A model generated the notes under the pieces. The model searched no databases and was not told where the DNA came from. It worked only from the letters and a program-made list of their open reading frames with translations. Shown here piece by piece: positions 28,801-36,051 of a stretch of DNA of 64,000 bases. The translations under genes were made by a program, and so were the position numbers. The DNA is from Nereocystis luetkeana (lineage: Eukaryota > Sar > Phaeophyceae > Laminariales > Laminariaceae), in assembly GCA_031213475.1 (NCBI GenBank), contig JARUPZ010000016.1, forward strand, positions 9,254,270 through 9,318,269, in the 5' to 3' direction. Numbering within the stretch: the stretch's first letter is position 1; each line of letters starts with the position of its first letter.

Positions 28801-29726
28801 TGTTGTAGTACAAGTGGGATCGCAAATAGCGAGTATTGTGTATTAATCTGGGCGGAAATACATGGACCGTTTATACCTGTATATGAAGATCAACCGGTCC
28901 TTATGGTACGTAGTGCTAATGGGGTTGCAAATAGCGAATATTATGTACCAGGTACGAGGTAGTGCTAATGGGGTTGCAAATAGCGAATATTATGTACCAG
29001 GTACGAGGTAGTGCTAATGGGGTTGCAAATAGCGAATATTATGTACGAGGTAGTGCTAACTGGGTTGCAAATAGCAAATATTATGTATCACCCCGGACGG
29101 AGATACAAGGACCGTTTGTACGTTAATACGAAGACCAACCGATCCTTATATTTACGGCCAGAGTGGTATTGCGCAGTTCCGCGGTTGAAGAGCATAATAG
29201 GTTAAAGAGCTCGCGTCAGGCGGATAGTGTTGGGCCCCCGAAAGCACCCCTTTGCTGTGCCGCGGTATTCGCAAAAGTGTTTTTGAATGGCCGCCCACTC
29301 TCACCCGATGAGAGTCGACACGTCCATCCGCCTTCTCGTCGCCGGAAAACGCTCGTTTTTTGTTTTGTTTTTTTCTTTGCTGATTGCATCAACATTTTTT
29401 CTTTTTAGCGACCACATGCTCGTGTCATAGTGCGTACACTCGGTATGCGTGTTCCAAAGTTTTTTGTACTCGCGCGCAACCAGAGCTTCGATAACCCGAC
29501 CGATTCCCTCCGGCGTACTTTCTGTCACACCAACGCCATGTTGTTGCTGGGCCGCCATCAGCTTCAAGCCGGCCTGGATGGCTTCGCCTACTACCTTTCC
29601 GACCCAGGGCGCCTCGACTGTGCGGGACTCAAACATGCACTTGAGGAGTCGGGCATCACCTGCCCACCTCTAGACAAGGGCCTCGTAGGAACCTACGCGT
29701 CAACGTTGGCGGCGGGCCGGGAGTAG
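159..29726 (+). CDS. NRPS-like A-T-T-R enzyme (adenylation, two carriers, thioester reductase); 16 exons, 5' partial
   Basis: Multidomain adenylate-forming reductase whose first exons lie left of the window. Seen in order: late adenylation domain (exons 1-5, with LYSISECHD, LYDTGDR, GRCDFMVKVRG and the SGKADKKKLPE lysine motif), an acidic linker (exon 6), carrier 1 (exon 7, FFDLGGHSLLLAKL), carrier 2 (exon 8, FFDVGGHSLLLAKL), and an extended-SDR reductase (exons 9-16, TGASGFLG, HNGASVNLV, YGQSKWVAEQ, RPGNMS). Family knowledge: such enzymes adenylate an acid, load it on phosphopantetheine and release it reductively as aldehyde or alcohol. The substrate cannot be read, because the specificity region is mostly outside the window. 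Visible coding sequence is about 2.7 kb over 29.5 kb. Introns are 0.6-6.2 kb with GT-AG ends and compatible phases except at exon 8/9 and in exon 12, where the frame changes. Alternatives are an aminoadipate-reductase-like enzyme or a decaying paralogue. Confidence 0.88.
383..545. repeat. Poly-G-linked repeat, two partial copies
   Basis: (G)n followed by TACTCGATCTCATGCATGG..CGTAGTCGTA, then ATGCCGG.ACGGAGCACGTCG and GGCAGACATTGCTTGCACCA. Confidence 0.75.
1298..1481 (+). CDS. Gene 1 exon 2 (A5 region)
   Basis: Acceptor CCCAG|G and donor CAG|GTGGGC. It reads NKFKALFPNCHMENLYSISE followed by CHDISFCNLDELNTTESPKY and ..CGTVVPNVRAYILDDQLEQ. LYSISE occupies the place of the usual YGPTE A5 motif. 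Phase 2 in, phase 0 out. Confidence 0.9.
2055..2290. mobile_element. MITE-3 copy (CTCTCCGATA termini)
   Basis: Shares GAATTTCACAAATTGTGACA, GAACGCCTCCGTATCTTGA and the terminal CTCTCCGATAAG with the copies at 33165 and 35400. Confidence 0.7.
2415..2518. repeat. MITE-2 (palindromic GTCCCGTTTTGGGGACAAAC family)
   Basis: Inverted repeat of the type CCTTTTAGGACTGCAGTCCC...GGGACTGCAGTCCTAAAAGGG, about 100 bp. Confidence 0.7.
6438..6557. repeat. Two-copy 56-bp direct repeat
   Basis: TTGTGGAATAAGCACTCC..CCCCGTTCCTTGGCCGTGCA occurs twice in tandem. Confidence 0.85.
6911..7020. mobile_element. MITE-1 copy
   Basis: About 110 bp with near-perfect ~30-bp terminal inverted repeats (TTACGGGGGACCATAG.. 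and complement) flanked by TA. The internal part is AT-rich (AAAACCTATATATTTAACC type). Non-autonomous; no transposase frame. Confidence 0.9.
7141..7192. repeat. Short hairpin
   Basis: GCAAGTCGGCTGGCC..GGCTTCGCCAGCCGACTTGC forms a ~14-bp stem 450 bp before exon 3. Confidence 0.75.
7645..7860 (+). CDS. Gene 1 exon 3 (A6-A8 region)
   Basis: Acceptor CCAAAG|G, donor AAG|GTGAGA; 72 codons, phase 0 to 0. It reads VPVGVPGRMWIAGPTLAIGY (A6-like), then LYDTGDRCRYLPSGSIEVIG (A7), then GRCDFMVK (A8 start). The preceding intron of 6.2 kb is the largest in this gene. Confidence 0.93.
8210..8422. repeat. MITE-2, two overlapping/nested copies
   Basis: Contains CAGTCCCGTTTTGGGGACAA, a central GGTCCTAAAA/TTTTAGGACTGCAGTC junction, and a right arm TTGTCCCCACAACGGGACTG. 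Confidence 0.7.
8941..9090 (+). CDS. Gene 1 exon 4 (end of A8)
   Basis: Acceptor CGGCAG|G, donor AAG|GTAAAA; 50 codons. It completes A8 as VRGFSVVIGAVEAAITEHPL. The usual R-x-E-L-G-E-I-E continuation is replaced by FSVVIGAVEAAI. It then reads VSTVVVMTEGEEGSVNKKLV, the C-terminal subdomain strand and loop. Confidence 0.92.
9315..9615 (+). mobile_element. tRNA-derived SINE (SINE-B)
   Basis: Box A TGGCTTGGTAGG (9322-9333) and box B GGTTCAAGCCT (9365-9375), a different tRNA-like head from SINE-A, but its body converges on the same GCGATAAAA..GGCACGTACCG..TGTGACCC segment. Confidence 0.78.
10117..10245 (+). CDS. Gene 1 exon 5 (A10 region)
   Basis: Reads KFLKSRLPPYAVPHVCILLD then AIPINVASGKADKKKLPESG. 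The lysine in SGKADKK matches the catalytic A10 lysine (NGKxDR in the family). Phase 0 in demands the acceptor ATCCAG|AAG at 10116, not the earlier CCCCAG at 10100. The donor is GAG|GTACTA. Confidence 0.88.
11925..12190. repeat. GATC-rich dispersed repeat
   Basis: Clusters of ATCTACAGATAGATC and TAGATCATC plus a core (GTTGCCGGGTGGGAGC-type, CCCGGGTTGGATCTG-type) shared with the other copies in the window. Confidence 0.7.
12420..12740. repeat. Poly-G-linked repeat, two copies
   Basis: Two direct copies, each starting in a G run, the second complete to the GGTGAGCTGCATCCTA end block. Confidence 0.78.
13672..13844 (+). CDS. Gene 1 exon 6 (acidic linker between A and carrier domains)
   Basis: Acceptor CGGCCAG|G after a strong pyrimidine tract; donor ACG|GTACGA, phase 2 out. 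It reads VRFAPHSCVHDDLYADGDHQ and ends in a Glu-rich stretch (LQEEEEQAAFTSALTSTQR). It has no recognisable domain. It is assigned because both phases fit its neighbours and it leads directly into the helix 1 start of carrier 1. Confidence 0.8.
13973..14154 (-). mobile_element. SINE-A, 5'-truncated copy
   Basis: Reverse-strand copy of the body and tail only (from the GCACAATTCGATGCGAG block to CATTCATTATC), with a poly-T at the tail side. Confidence 0.82.
14150..14295. repeat. Poly-G-linked repeat, inverted partial copy
   Basis: Reverse complement; the homopolymer is a C run of more than 20 between its two halves. Other partial copies lie at 19780-19850, 20940-21065 and 23030-23110. Confidence 0.72.
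14681..14947 (+). CDS. Gene 1 exon 7 (carrier domain T1)
   Basis: A complete carrier domain on one exon: VVARLWSRLLSVDESTIEPS, then DFFDLGGHSLLLAKLSAALL, then ..IPAIIERPTLRELAELLDS. The Ser in GGHSLL is the predicted phosphopantetheine attachment site. Acceptor CAACAG|A and donor AG|GTGAGG, phase 2 in and out. Confidence 0.95.
16026..16293 (+). CDS. Gene 1 exon 8 (carrier domain T2); 3' boundary uncertain
   Basis: A second carrier similar to T1: AVGKAWARVLDSGVESQLSP, SSDFFDVGGHSLLLAKLTSV, ..IPDIIESPTLDGMARLVEEE. The acceptor is GACACAG|G. The frame stays open to a TGA at 16450-16452, so the donor must lie inside. TCG|GTACTT after 16293 is my choice because phase 0 matches the exon 9 acceptor at 17226. 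The alternatives are later GTs, or a second frame change using the strong GTGAGT at 16489. Confidence 0.75.
16555..16675. mobile_element. MITE-1 copy, diverged, with TACCTGGTA insertion
   Basis: Degenerate copy in gene 1 intron 8. The consensus CCTATATATTT is interrupted at a TA by CCTGG (16602-16610). Confidence 0.75.
16945..17165. repeat. Tandem repeats in gene 1 intron 8
   Basis: About three ~34-bp units (GTCTGGCACCATTT, CAGGCCACCGCTTGCAA) grade into ~27-bp units (TTTTTTGTGACACCGCCTTT) that end at the exon 9 acceptor region. Confidence 0.8.
17227..17372 (+). CDS. Gene 1 exon 9 (reductase Rossmann start)
   Basis: Reads RVLLTGASGFLGAHILASLL, with the GxxGxxG nucleotide-binding loop, then DVFCLVRAGNKEEALIRLED. 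Donor AA|GTGAGG, phase 2 out. The acceptor CCCCAG at 17225-17226 has a good C-tract; an alternative at 17182-17183 would add about 14 residues. Confidence 0.9.
17421..17457. repeat. G homopolymer of ~30 or more
   Basis: Longest G run in the window, in gene 1 intron 9. Runs of 10-30 G or C occur dozens of times in introns and never in the assigned exons. Confidence 0.97.
17621..17718. repeat. MITE-2 copy
   Basis: Near-perfect palindromic copy from TTAACCCTTTTAGGAC to CCTAAAGGGGTTAA. Confidence 0.82.
18078..18186 (+). CDS. Gene 1 exon 10 (reductase)
   Basis: Acceptor ATTTTAG|G after a long T/C tract, donor AAG|GTCAGT. It reads YSLMEDKAVSSAMERVVPVP then GDLSRPLLGLDDSDFK, the typical GDL..P.LGL segment of thioester reductases. 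Confidence 0.93.
18525..18640. mobile_element. MITE-1 copy with TACCTGGTA
   Basis: Full-length inverted-repeat copy in intron 10; carries TACCTGGTA at 18572-18580. Confidence 0.88.
18655..18870. repeat. 20-bp minisatellite
   Basis: About eleven units of CCGGCACTATATAGCGGCAA; two outlying units near 18945-18975. Confidence 0.92.
19102..19215. mobile_element. MITE-1 copy
   Basis: Full-length copy about 150 bp upstream of exon 11. Confidence 0.9.
19361..19462 (+). CDS. Gene 1 exon 11 (reductase)
   Basis: Acceptor GCTACAG|A, donor CAG|GTACGT; 34 codons. It reads MLAGELDSIIHNGASVNLVR then SYQSLKPVNVLGTQ. HNGASVN is the conserved H-x-A segment of the family. Confidence 0.95.
20030..20290. repeat. 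~63-bp tandem repeat, four units
   Basis: Units contain CTGCTACGAGCGACCAAAAC and GTTTGGTGGGTGTTACCAAC. Confidence 0.9.
20710..20825. mobile_element. MITE-1 copy
   Basis: Full-length, diverged copy in intron 11; flanked by CA on both sides rather than TA. Confidence 0.85.
21393..21487 (+). CDS. Gene 1 exon 12 (reductase; contains a net +1 frame change)
   Basis: Starts in phase 0 as EVLRLAVTE, which continues GTQ from exon 11. The catalytic-strand motif VKPVHFISTSGIFPFSS near the 3' end lies in the next frame, and only that frame joins exon 13 correctly (G|AC gives DTKTF). The 95-nt length is 2 mod 3 where 1 mod 3 is required. So there is a one-base insertion, a two-base deletion, or an assembly error between about 21405 and 21440. 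Confidence 0.85.
21955..22290. repeat. GATC-rich repeat with 14-bp minisatellite
   Basis: Same core (AGTACAGACCCAACCCAGGA, GTAGCATGAGCTAG), then about seven copies of CTGATCTATCTCAT at 22170-22265. Confidence 0.75.
22368..22579 (+). CDS. Gene 1 exon 13 (reductase active-site Tyr/Lys)
   Basis: Reads TKTFMESADMSEMWKELSDG, then YGQSKWVAEQMCIQARSRGL, then PVSILRPGNMSPSSTTGAWN. YGQSK is the YxxxK catalytic pair and RPGNM the following loop. Acceptor CGGCAG|A, donor CAG|GTGCGC. Confidence 0.95.
23166..23291 (+). CDS. Gene 1 exon 14 (reductase)
   Basis: Acceptor TTCGCAG|G, donor CAG|GTGAGG; 42 codons. It reads GCLELGCAPEGVKWQLDLTP then VDFAARVVVHVAVEQPHKAL. The PVDxxA segment is typical of the C-terminal half of thioester reductases. 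Confidence 0.94.
23726..23835. mobile_element. MITE-1 copy
   Basis: Full-length copy in intron 14, TA-flanked. Confidence 0.9.
23935..24044. mobile_element. MITE-1 copy
   Basis: Second copy only 100 bp from the previous one; the intervening AACCGAATATGGTGT-type sequence is itself repeated to 24180. Confidence 0.85.
24346..25129 (-). pseudogene. Antisense open frames inside gene 1 intron 14, possibly a decayed inserted gene
   Basis: From a minus-strand ATG near 25103 the frame reads a basic start (GNSKKPEGTGRKGKKKKIVQ) and a helical charged stretch (EAAEGIRNRALKQRDESRAE, ..LFEQKGKLNLEQDLRHESD). Near 24780 a shift to the next frame continues plausibly as MKKGFVNPAVTARCKMCNTQ, then GCIGLLSAIVPEGLPDDVAH, ending in CTG/CAG repeat-coded Ala/Ser runs. 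No family recognised. It could be a transposon-derived ORF or a retrocopy with a frameshift. Confidence 0.4.
25681..25792. mobile_element. MITE-1 copy
   Basis: Full-length copy whose right end runs into a (TA)n tract. Confidence 0.87.
26775..27163 (+). promoter_or_regulatory. Giant polypyrimidine tract before exon 15 acceptor
   Basis: Almost pure C/T for ~380 nt (CCTTTTCTTTTCTTCCTCTC units) ending in GCGCGCAG at the exon 15 boundary. It is both a microsatellite and the 3' splice-site tract. Confidence 0.85.
27164..27334 (+). CDS. Gene 1 exon 15 (reductase)
   Basis: Acceptor CGCGCAG|G behind a ~380-nt pyrimidine tract, donor AAG|GTACAC; 57 codons. It reads VLHVQNPGEMQAFGDVAGWL then KETTGTKLEGVALDDFRDRI. 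The donor sequence is echoed repeatedly in the tandem array that follows. Confidence 0.93.
27331..27690. repeat. Tandem repeat derived from the exon 15 donor region
   Basis: Subunits of ~55 and ~105 bp in which GCGAAGGTACAC, the exon 15/intron junction sequence, recurs at least five times with divergence. Confidence 0.85.
28382..28511. mobile_element. MITE-1 copy with two TACCWGGTA insertions
   Basis: Copy in intron 15 interrupted at 28404-28412 (TACCTGGTA) and 28447-28455 (TACCAGGTA) relative to the family consensus. Confidence 0.85.
28905..29090. repeat. ~50-bp tandem repeat with and without TACCAGG
   Basis: Units GTGCTAATGGGGTTGCAAAT AGCGAATATTATG; two junctions read GTACCAGGTACGAGG (28946, 28995) and one reads GTACGAGG (29043). 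Confidence 0.9.
29562..29726 (+). CDS. Gene 1 exon 16 (reductase C-terminus and stop)
   Basis: Reads LQAGLDGFAYYLSDPGRLDC, AGLKHALEESGITCPPLDKG, LVGTYASTLAAGRE and a TAG stop. This is the normal family ending (CPPLDK..Y...L). The acceptor is CATCAG at 29561. The frame is open upstream as well, but only this acceptor joins exon 15 smoothly in phase 0. Confidence 0.92.
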   Translation, partial: LQAGLDGFAYYLSDPGRLDCAGLKHALEESGITCPPLDKGLVGTYASTLAAGRE

Positions 29727-29737
29727 CGAAAGAAAGC

Positions 29738-29743
29738 AATAAA
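29738..29743 (+). promoter_or_regulatory. Possible poly(A) signal of gene 1
   Basis: AATAAA twelve bases after the gene 1 stop codon. It is very close to the stop but is the only exact hexamer near it. Confidence 0.35.
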
Positions 29744-30439
29744 CGCGTGGCGGCGGACGCTCGTTTTTTGTTTTTTGTTTTTGTTTTTGTTTTTTTTTTC
29801 CCCCCCTAGCGGCTTCTTGGGGGGTGTGAACACCGTTTTTTTAGCGCCCATCTTTTTGGGCGGACGTCGATACTTTTTGCTAGAAGTTGAAACATTTACG
29901 TCAGTAGGGAGATCGAAAAGTTCGGCGAAGGTCACCTTTGAAAAATGCTGCGTGTGATGCTGCGATCGCGCGTGTTGTGCGGGGTGTATCACCTCGGCTG
30001 GTAGCCGGGTAGGCGCTTGTTCGCGTGCTTCGGAGCATCCGTACGCGTACATCGTGGCCTAAAGGCTAGCGGCTAGGTTCTTGTGAGACCGGGAGCGAAA
30101 GATACAGCAGTCAGGTTGTGACATAGCGTAGCAGTTTAAGGTGGTCTGCCGTTCGGCGCGCGGCTTGACGCGCCCACCACCCACGCCATAGAACGATGCA
30201 GGTGATGACCCGAGGGCAGTAGTTGCGGTCGCGTGAGAAAGTCTAGGCACGGCAGTAGTAGTCGCGGTTGCGTGATAAAGGTGGACGTAGGTGGTACGAT
30301 AGGCGATGTGAGGGGTAGGCATGTTTTTTTCTCCTTGGAACGGTGTATCGGTTTCGAGCAGGGCTGGCTGCGCGACGTAATATGGATGCTCACGAATCAA
30401 GCAAGTAGATGAGGATAGGGCGGGAGGGACCATGCCGCT

Positions 30440-30655
30440 GTAAAAAATCGCTACCGCCGTGATGGGCGTTGTCACACACCGGGTACCGAAACAAAACATA
30501 TTGAAAGGCACACTCCGCCGGTCAGCGATAGCAGTAGGCAGGCGGGGGGCGTCGCTACCGCCGTGATGGGCGTTGCCACACACCGGGTACCAAAACAAAA
30601 CATATTGAAAGGCACATCCACCGGTCAGCGATAGCGGTGGGCAGGCGGGGGGGCG
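30440..30655. repeat. Two-copy ~110-bp direct repeat
   Basis: CGCTACCGCCGTGATGGGCG..ACACACCGGGTACC.. AAACATATTGAAAGGCACA occurs twice in tandem. Confidence 0.88.
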
Positions 30656-31969
30656 TCCTGCCCCCCCCCCCCTCCCCTCCCCCCCCTCCCCTCCCCCATA
30701 CATCAACTTTATGGCGGGCGACGGTTCAGCGGGGGGTCGTTCCGCCGCCCCAATTCGACTCTACGCTCGACGGGCGACATTTTTCCGAACCACGTAGCAA
30801 GTTGTTGAGGAGGATGTGGTGTCGAGTCGAGGTCGCGTATCCGTGCATCCCGACTCATACCGGCGTTCACCACGGTGTCAAACCACGGAGAGGCCTGTTG
30901 CCGGGAGCGAGTAGAGTCGGTCAAGCGAGGGTCGTCGGCGGGTAGGGTGCTTCCGCGGCGTGTTTTTTTGGGATGTCTTCCGCCCCACGCACACGACGTT
31001 AAAGCACGTTGTTAGTTAAGTTAGCAAACGTGTCGGGTAGCTGCTGTAGTGTCGGGAAAATGTTGAGGATGGTGTTTCCTGGTGTACGAGGAGAGGGGGC
31101 GGGCGGGGGTAAAATATGCTGCTCGTGTTTTCACGGAGTGATGGGGGAGAAATGACAGGGGTAGGATATTTCCGGTACCGGCGGAGAGACCAGCGGGCGA
31201 CGAAAACTCCGACTGATGTACCGGTCGTAAGTGCGGATTCTTGAGTATGCACGCACATGCTCGGGGCATCTATCGTCCCAGGTATGTCTACAGTACATGT
31301 TGGCGCTTGAGCATGTCATACCTGGTACCAGGTATGTAGTATCATATGTCTACGTGTTATCTTGGCTTTTGAGTGTACCTTATGTATGTCTTTTTTTGGA
31401 GCCGGGACCAACCTAGAGGGGGGGGGGTCCCAGCTTGCAATGCGCAGCGTCAGCAGCTCAATAAAGGGACTCGGGGGTAATATTGCAAGGTGAGATGTGC
31501 GGTGAATTCCTCGCGCATCCCACGTGTGTGTGTGTGTTTTTTCAACTTTTGCGTAAGGTCGCGCATATATTTTAGCAGGTCCCTGCCGTTCGAACGGACG
31601 GACGGACGTTGAGGAGCGTGTTGTACGAAAGCAGCGCGATCTGAGTTTTTTTTTTTTTTTTCCCGTCGTTGTCTGCTTTCAAGCAAGGAACCGATTGCTC
31701 GTGTTTCCTAGCGATTTATTGATTGTTTTCTATATATGTATGGCGTGCTTTAGCACGCTGATCGCCGGTGAAGTGGTGGTGCCGGGAGATCTAGCAAAAG
31801 CGGTGCTGTTTCAGAGGCCGCGGACGCAGCAGCAGGCGACGAATAACGTCGGGGGGGGGGGGGGGGTTACCGGTCTGGGTGTAGCACTGCGTTTCCGTGC
31901 GGGGTAAAACTGAGCGACCATGGTGTGTGCGATTGGACCCGCCCAATCGTTCAACCATCGGACAGGTCA

Positions 31970-32165
31970 GGACCTACAGATAGATCAGATAAATCATCTA
32001 GATTCTCTAACCTACCGTTGCGAGATGTTGTGCAGGAGCTGTTGAGCGTACAGATCCATCCCAGGAAATACGCGTGCTAGACCGTTTAGATCTATACGGC
32101 TCCCACCCGGCAACATGAGCTAGATCATACAGATCACACAGATCATGCAGATCAGGTATACATAT
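31970..32165. repeat. GATC-rich dispersed repeat
   Basis: Shares CCTACCGTTGCGAGATGTTG, CCATCCCAGGAAATACG and CACCCGGCAACATGAGCTAG with other copies. Confidence 0.72.
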
Positions 32166-33164
32166 TCCGTGAAATGTCTACGTAGAGGATGGGAAGTGGC
32201 GACCGGTAATCTATCCGATGTGCGAGTCGGTCAAGTTAGTTGATAACTCCTCTTCCACAAACGAGGCATGGGGGGAGGCGGCGGAGCGTGGGCGCACCGA
32301 GAATCGCAGGTCGACAGCAGTGCGTGCGTGCGTGTTGCAAACTGCGCGTTGCCAATTGCGTGTTGCATGTTGTACCGAGACAGTTTAACGATGTTCCTCG
32401 GAAGTTTTTTTTTTTTTTTTTTTTCTCGACGTGGCCATATATCGGCCGTCGGACCGTCGACAACGTCGAACCGCGGGGAACACCTGGTTTTCCAATTTCT
32501 CCGAGACGTGCGAATTGCTTCTACTTTTTTTGCGAGATGTCCGAAGCCACCCGCTGTTTATTTATCGAGAAAGTGATACCTGGTATAAGCGTGCGTGTTT
32601 ATGCGTCGCTCTGGAAAACAAAAATGAAAAGCTGTATACGAACGTCCGTCCCGTGCGTCCGCCCCCTGGGCACCCCATTTCAGTGTCTGCAAGACCACGC
32701 ATATATATATATATATATATATATATTTAGAACGGCTCCAAACGGTTGACGCCCATAACGCACGCTGCGGAAATCGATAGCCCTCACGGAGACGCTCGGC
32801 ATGAGCAGACCCCACCTCCTGGCATACTCTGTGTAACGAGTTCTCCGACAAGCACCAGGGCTGTCCATGGCCCAGGGGGGGGTGTGTGGCGGCAGTGTAG
32901 ATACATGGGGATAGACGAGGGGGGGACAACGCGACAAAATTGTACCTGGTATAATATGCTAACAGAGGCACTCCCCCCCCCCCCTGCCACCCTCCTCCCC
33001 GTCCCTCCCTCCGTCTCTCCGTCCCACTCTCCATCCATCCCTCCCCCCCCCCCCCCCCCAACAAAACCCGGGAGAGAGAGCACAAAAGCGCGATGCTTAA
33101 CCTCTTTCGAGCTGCGCACTCCCCGTGGCGATTTCTGCACAGTGCAGTACCAGGTACTTGAGGG

Positions 33165-33405
33165 TCATTTTTATCTGAGAGAGCTTTTCCCCCATAATTT
33201 CCATGCTTTTTTAGCGCATTTTTTCAATCTTCCAGATTTCTCTGTTTTTTTTTTTCCCAATTATGTGGCGTTTAACGAATCTGATTTTTTCGCTTCTGGA
33301 GAATTTCACGGATATGTGACAGAACGCCTCCGTATCTTGACAAATATCTCCAATTATTTCCAAACTTCGGGAATTCTGGAAAAAAAAAAACTCTCCGGTA
33401 AGGAG
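33165..33405. mobile_element. MITE-3 copy
   Basis: Same family; ends in ACTCTCCGGTAAGG, with a partial inverted end at its left. Confidence 0.75.
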
Positions 33406-33879
33406 CCTAAAGACTGTTCAAAAACAACATTTCACAAATTCTGCGGTTGAGCGGGGTGCACCAAGCAAAATGTGGGGAAAGTCTAAATTTTTACAGAGTT
33501 TCTGTTCAAATTCGATTTATATTGTTCGATTATTAATTACGAGACTTTACTACTTCTAAGTATATATACTGCAGCTGTATCTCCTCTTTTTGCTACTGCT
33601 GCGGTCGGGGTACTCTTACAATGCAGCACTAAAAAACTCAGAACACAAACCTAGCCGGTGGTGGGGGGAAAAAAAAACTGCCACCACGTAGCCGCAGCGC
33701 GCCGGGACGCCCCCCATACGCACTGCCGGCTTGGTCATTGGGATGGAGAACAAAGAACCTCCCCCCCCCCCCTCCCTCGCCAGGTAGGTGTTGTTGTTGA
33801 TGTGCGTTGTTATTGTTTTTTCACTTGGTGGTGTGGTGGTGGATGATCACGTTGCGTTTGCAGTTGGTGTGTTGATAGT

Positions 33880-34440
33880 TTAATATATATTTTCAATCGG
33901 TGATGCGGTTGACAAGCCAATAACGTCTCGATGAGTACACTGGTCGCCATTTCGAGGAGGGTAGATCGCGATTTAGACTCCAGCTTAGGGGTCGTCAGGA
34001 ATCGAGAAGGACCAGGGGGGGGGGGGAAGGGGAGATGACATACCGACACCGATGGCGTGGGGATGGAGCTTGGGTGCGACTTAGGATTTAAGAAATTGTT
34101 TCCGAGGTTTTCTTCTTTCGGGAAAGTGATGAGTGATCGATGTTGAAGATCATGCTGCACATTTGTCGGATGGCAAGGGAAATAATAATACTAATACTAC
34201 TAATACTACTAATAATAATAATAGAAAGTAACGAGTACATGTTAAGATGTAGGAGGGAGTAAAGACAACACATAGATTAACGCAGATAAAGCATAAAGGG
34301 AAGTAGACATAGAAGATCGATAAACCTTGTGTATAGGTTTCCTTTGTGCCCGGGGATTTCTTCTTAAAGGAATGTTTTGATTGATCAACGTTGAAGCTCA
34401 CGCGGTACATTGTCGGATGGCAAGCCTAATAATAACAATG
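33880..34440. repeat. ATT/AAT-associated dispersed element, long copy
   Basis: Matches 49905-50395 over GCGATTTAGACTCCAG, GATGACA..CCGACA, CAGGATTTAAG-type and GTTGAAG..GTCGGATGGCAAG blocks, each time ending in AAT repeats. Possibly a SINE/LINE-like unit with a microsatellite tail. Confidence 0.7.
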
Positions 34441-35399
34441 GACACCGGGTAAATACACCCGCCACCCCCCCCCCCCCCGCCCACCCATCCACCATATAGA
34501 GGGTTTTTGCGCTGACGTGCATCGCTTGACAATGAAATGTTGGTCGTAGAGGGTGTCGGTGGTGGTTAGACCAACCAGCCCACGCACCAACCGAAGGAGC
34601 CAGCGACCCACTTGCCGGCCAACCCACACCACCCACCCATATACCCACCCAGCCACCAAGCAAGGTTTCCAATGCCGACGCGCATCGCTTGATGGTGAAG
34701 GCGATCTCGACACCAAAGATAAAACACGGAAACAATAGAAGAACTTCCAACAATGCAGTGGCTTGATCCAGTCGGGAGTTTGACCACTCCAAGAAGGCGT
34801 CTCTGTCACGTTCCTCATCCCCCCACTGTTCTTACGGTTTGACCTACTGGGCCTCAAGCGGTATCAGGTATAATACCCGAGGAACGCCTAGAGAGAAGGG
34901 TAGAGCAACGCATATCGCTGGCCCCTGCTCTCACAATACATCAATAGACTCTGCGCCGGGGGGTTGGTGATAAAATGCCGCGTGCGGTTTCCCAACAGTT
35001 TTGTTTTTTTTGTCGACGTGTTCAGCTCTGCACCGGCATTTTACATCTCAGGGACCGTGAATCGCTTCGAAACTGACCTGGGTTCACAGTACGTAGGGTA
35101 TAGGCTTTGAACACACTCTCCGAATGTGTCGGGTCTGTTCGTCTCGGCTTTATCCAGTGCCGAAATCAAGTGAACGCTCCCACTCGCTCCCACCCAATCA
35201 GCACTACACAAAAACCAGCTGGAGTCCCTTAGGTCTACCTAGGGTCGTCCGCGGCGGAAACTCCAAACTCGTCCGAATTTTCAAATGTTGCAATCAAGGG
35301 CAGCATGGCTAGTTTGGCAATATTATACTGCGATCAACTGAGAAACGTCTTTCTGAATTGCGCGAGTAAAATTCGTGGACACTAGTCCAGCCTAGTTAG

Positions 35400-35640
35400 G
35401 TTCATTCTTATCGGAGAGCGTTTTTCCCAGAATTTCCAAAGTTCGGAAATAATTGGAGATGTGTATCAATATACGGAGGCGTTCTGTCACTATTCGTGAA
35501 TTTTTCCAGAAGAAGCAAAAAAATCAAGTTCACTAAAATTCACACATCGGGAAAAAAAAAATCAGGAAAATATGGAAGATTGAAAAATTGCGCGAAAAAA
35601 ATATCGAAAGATTGGGAAAACTACTCTCCGATACGAACGA
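35400..35640. mobile_element. MITE-3 copy, inverted
   Basis: Begins CTTATCGGAGAG and ends CTCTCCGATA, a clear terminal inverted repeat about 235 bp apart. Its body is the reverse complement of the 33165 copy. Confidence 0.82.
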
Positions 35641-35800
35641 CCCTTAAACCAAGTCGCAGCAAGAAATCTCCAGCTGTGGCAGCAACCACATACTACGGTA
35701 ACACGAAGCACGACTCCAGCACCCTCGCACATGGGGCCGAGCAAACACACACTCGTGCGAGCATTTCCGTACCGGTCTCTTTTTCGTGCGGCAAGAGGGC

Positions 35801-35805
<5 letters not shown>

Positions 35806-35882
<77 letters not shown>
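35806..35882. repeat. (GA)n microsatellite
   Basis: About 38 GA dinucleotides. Confidence 0.97.
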
Positions 35883-35884
<2 letters not shown>

Positions 35885-36051
35885 CCGCGAGCATGCACGA
35901 ATTCAGGCAGATGTTTATGTCTCGTTTCGCGTACGCACGCGCTTACTGGCTACTTTTGGTTCGCTAGACGGCGACAAAACTCGCCCCCGGCTCCGCCGAT
36001 GCGGTCCCCTAACGCACCGCCCCCCTGCCCTCAAACCCCATCTTCGCCCCC

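Larger units (their letters stand above)
29693..30924 (-). other. Cluster of minus-strand open frames of unknown nature
   Basis: Three successive frames look protein-like in composition. 30924-30709 includes SRQQASPWFDTVVNAGMSRD and LATWFGKMSPVERRVELGRR. 30706-30059 includes a tandem-repeat part. 30052-29693 includes FSKVTFAELFDLPTDVNVST followed by a Lys/Pro-rich tail. They are separated by stops, lack clear splice sites, and the last overlaps exon 16 of gene 1 antisense. A degraded mobile-element ORF is possible; function unknown. Confidence 0.3.
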
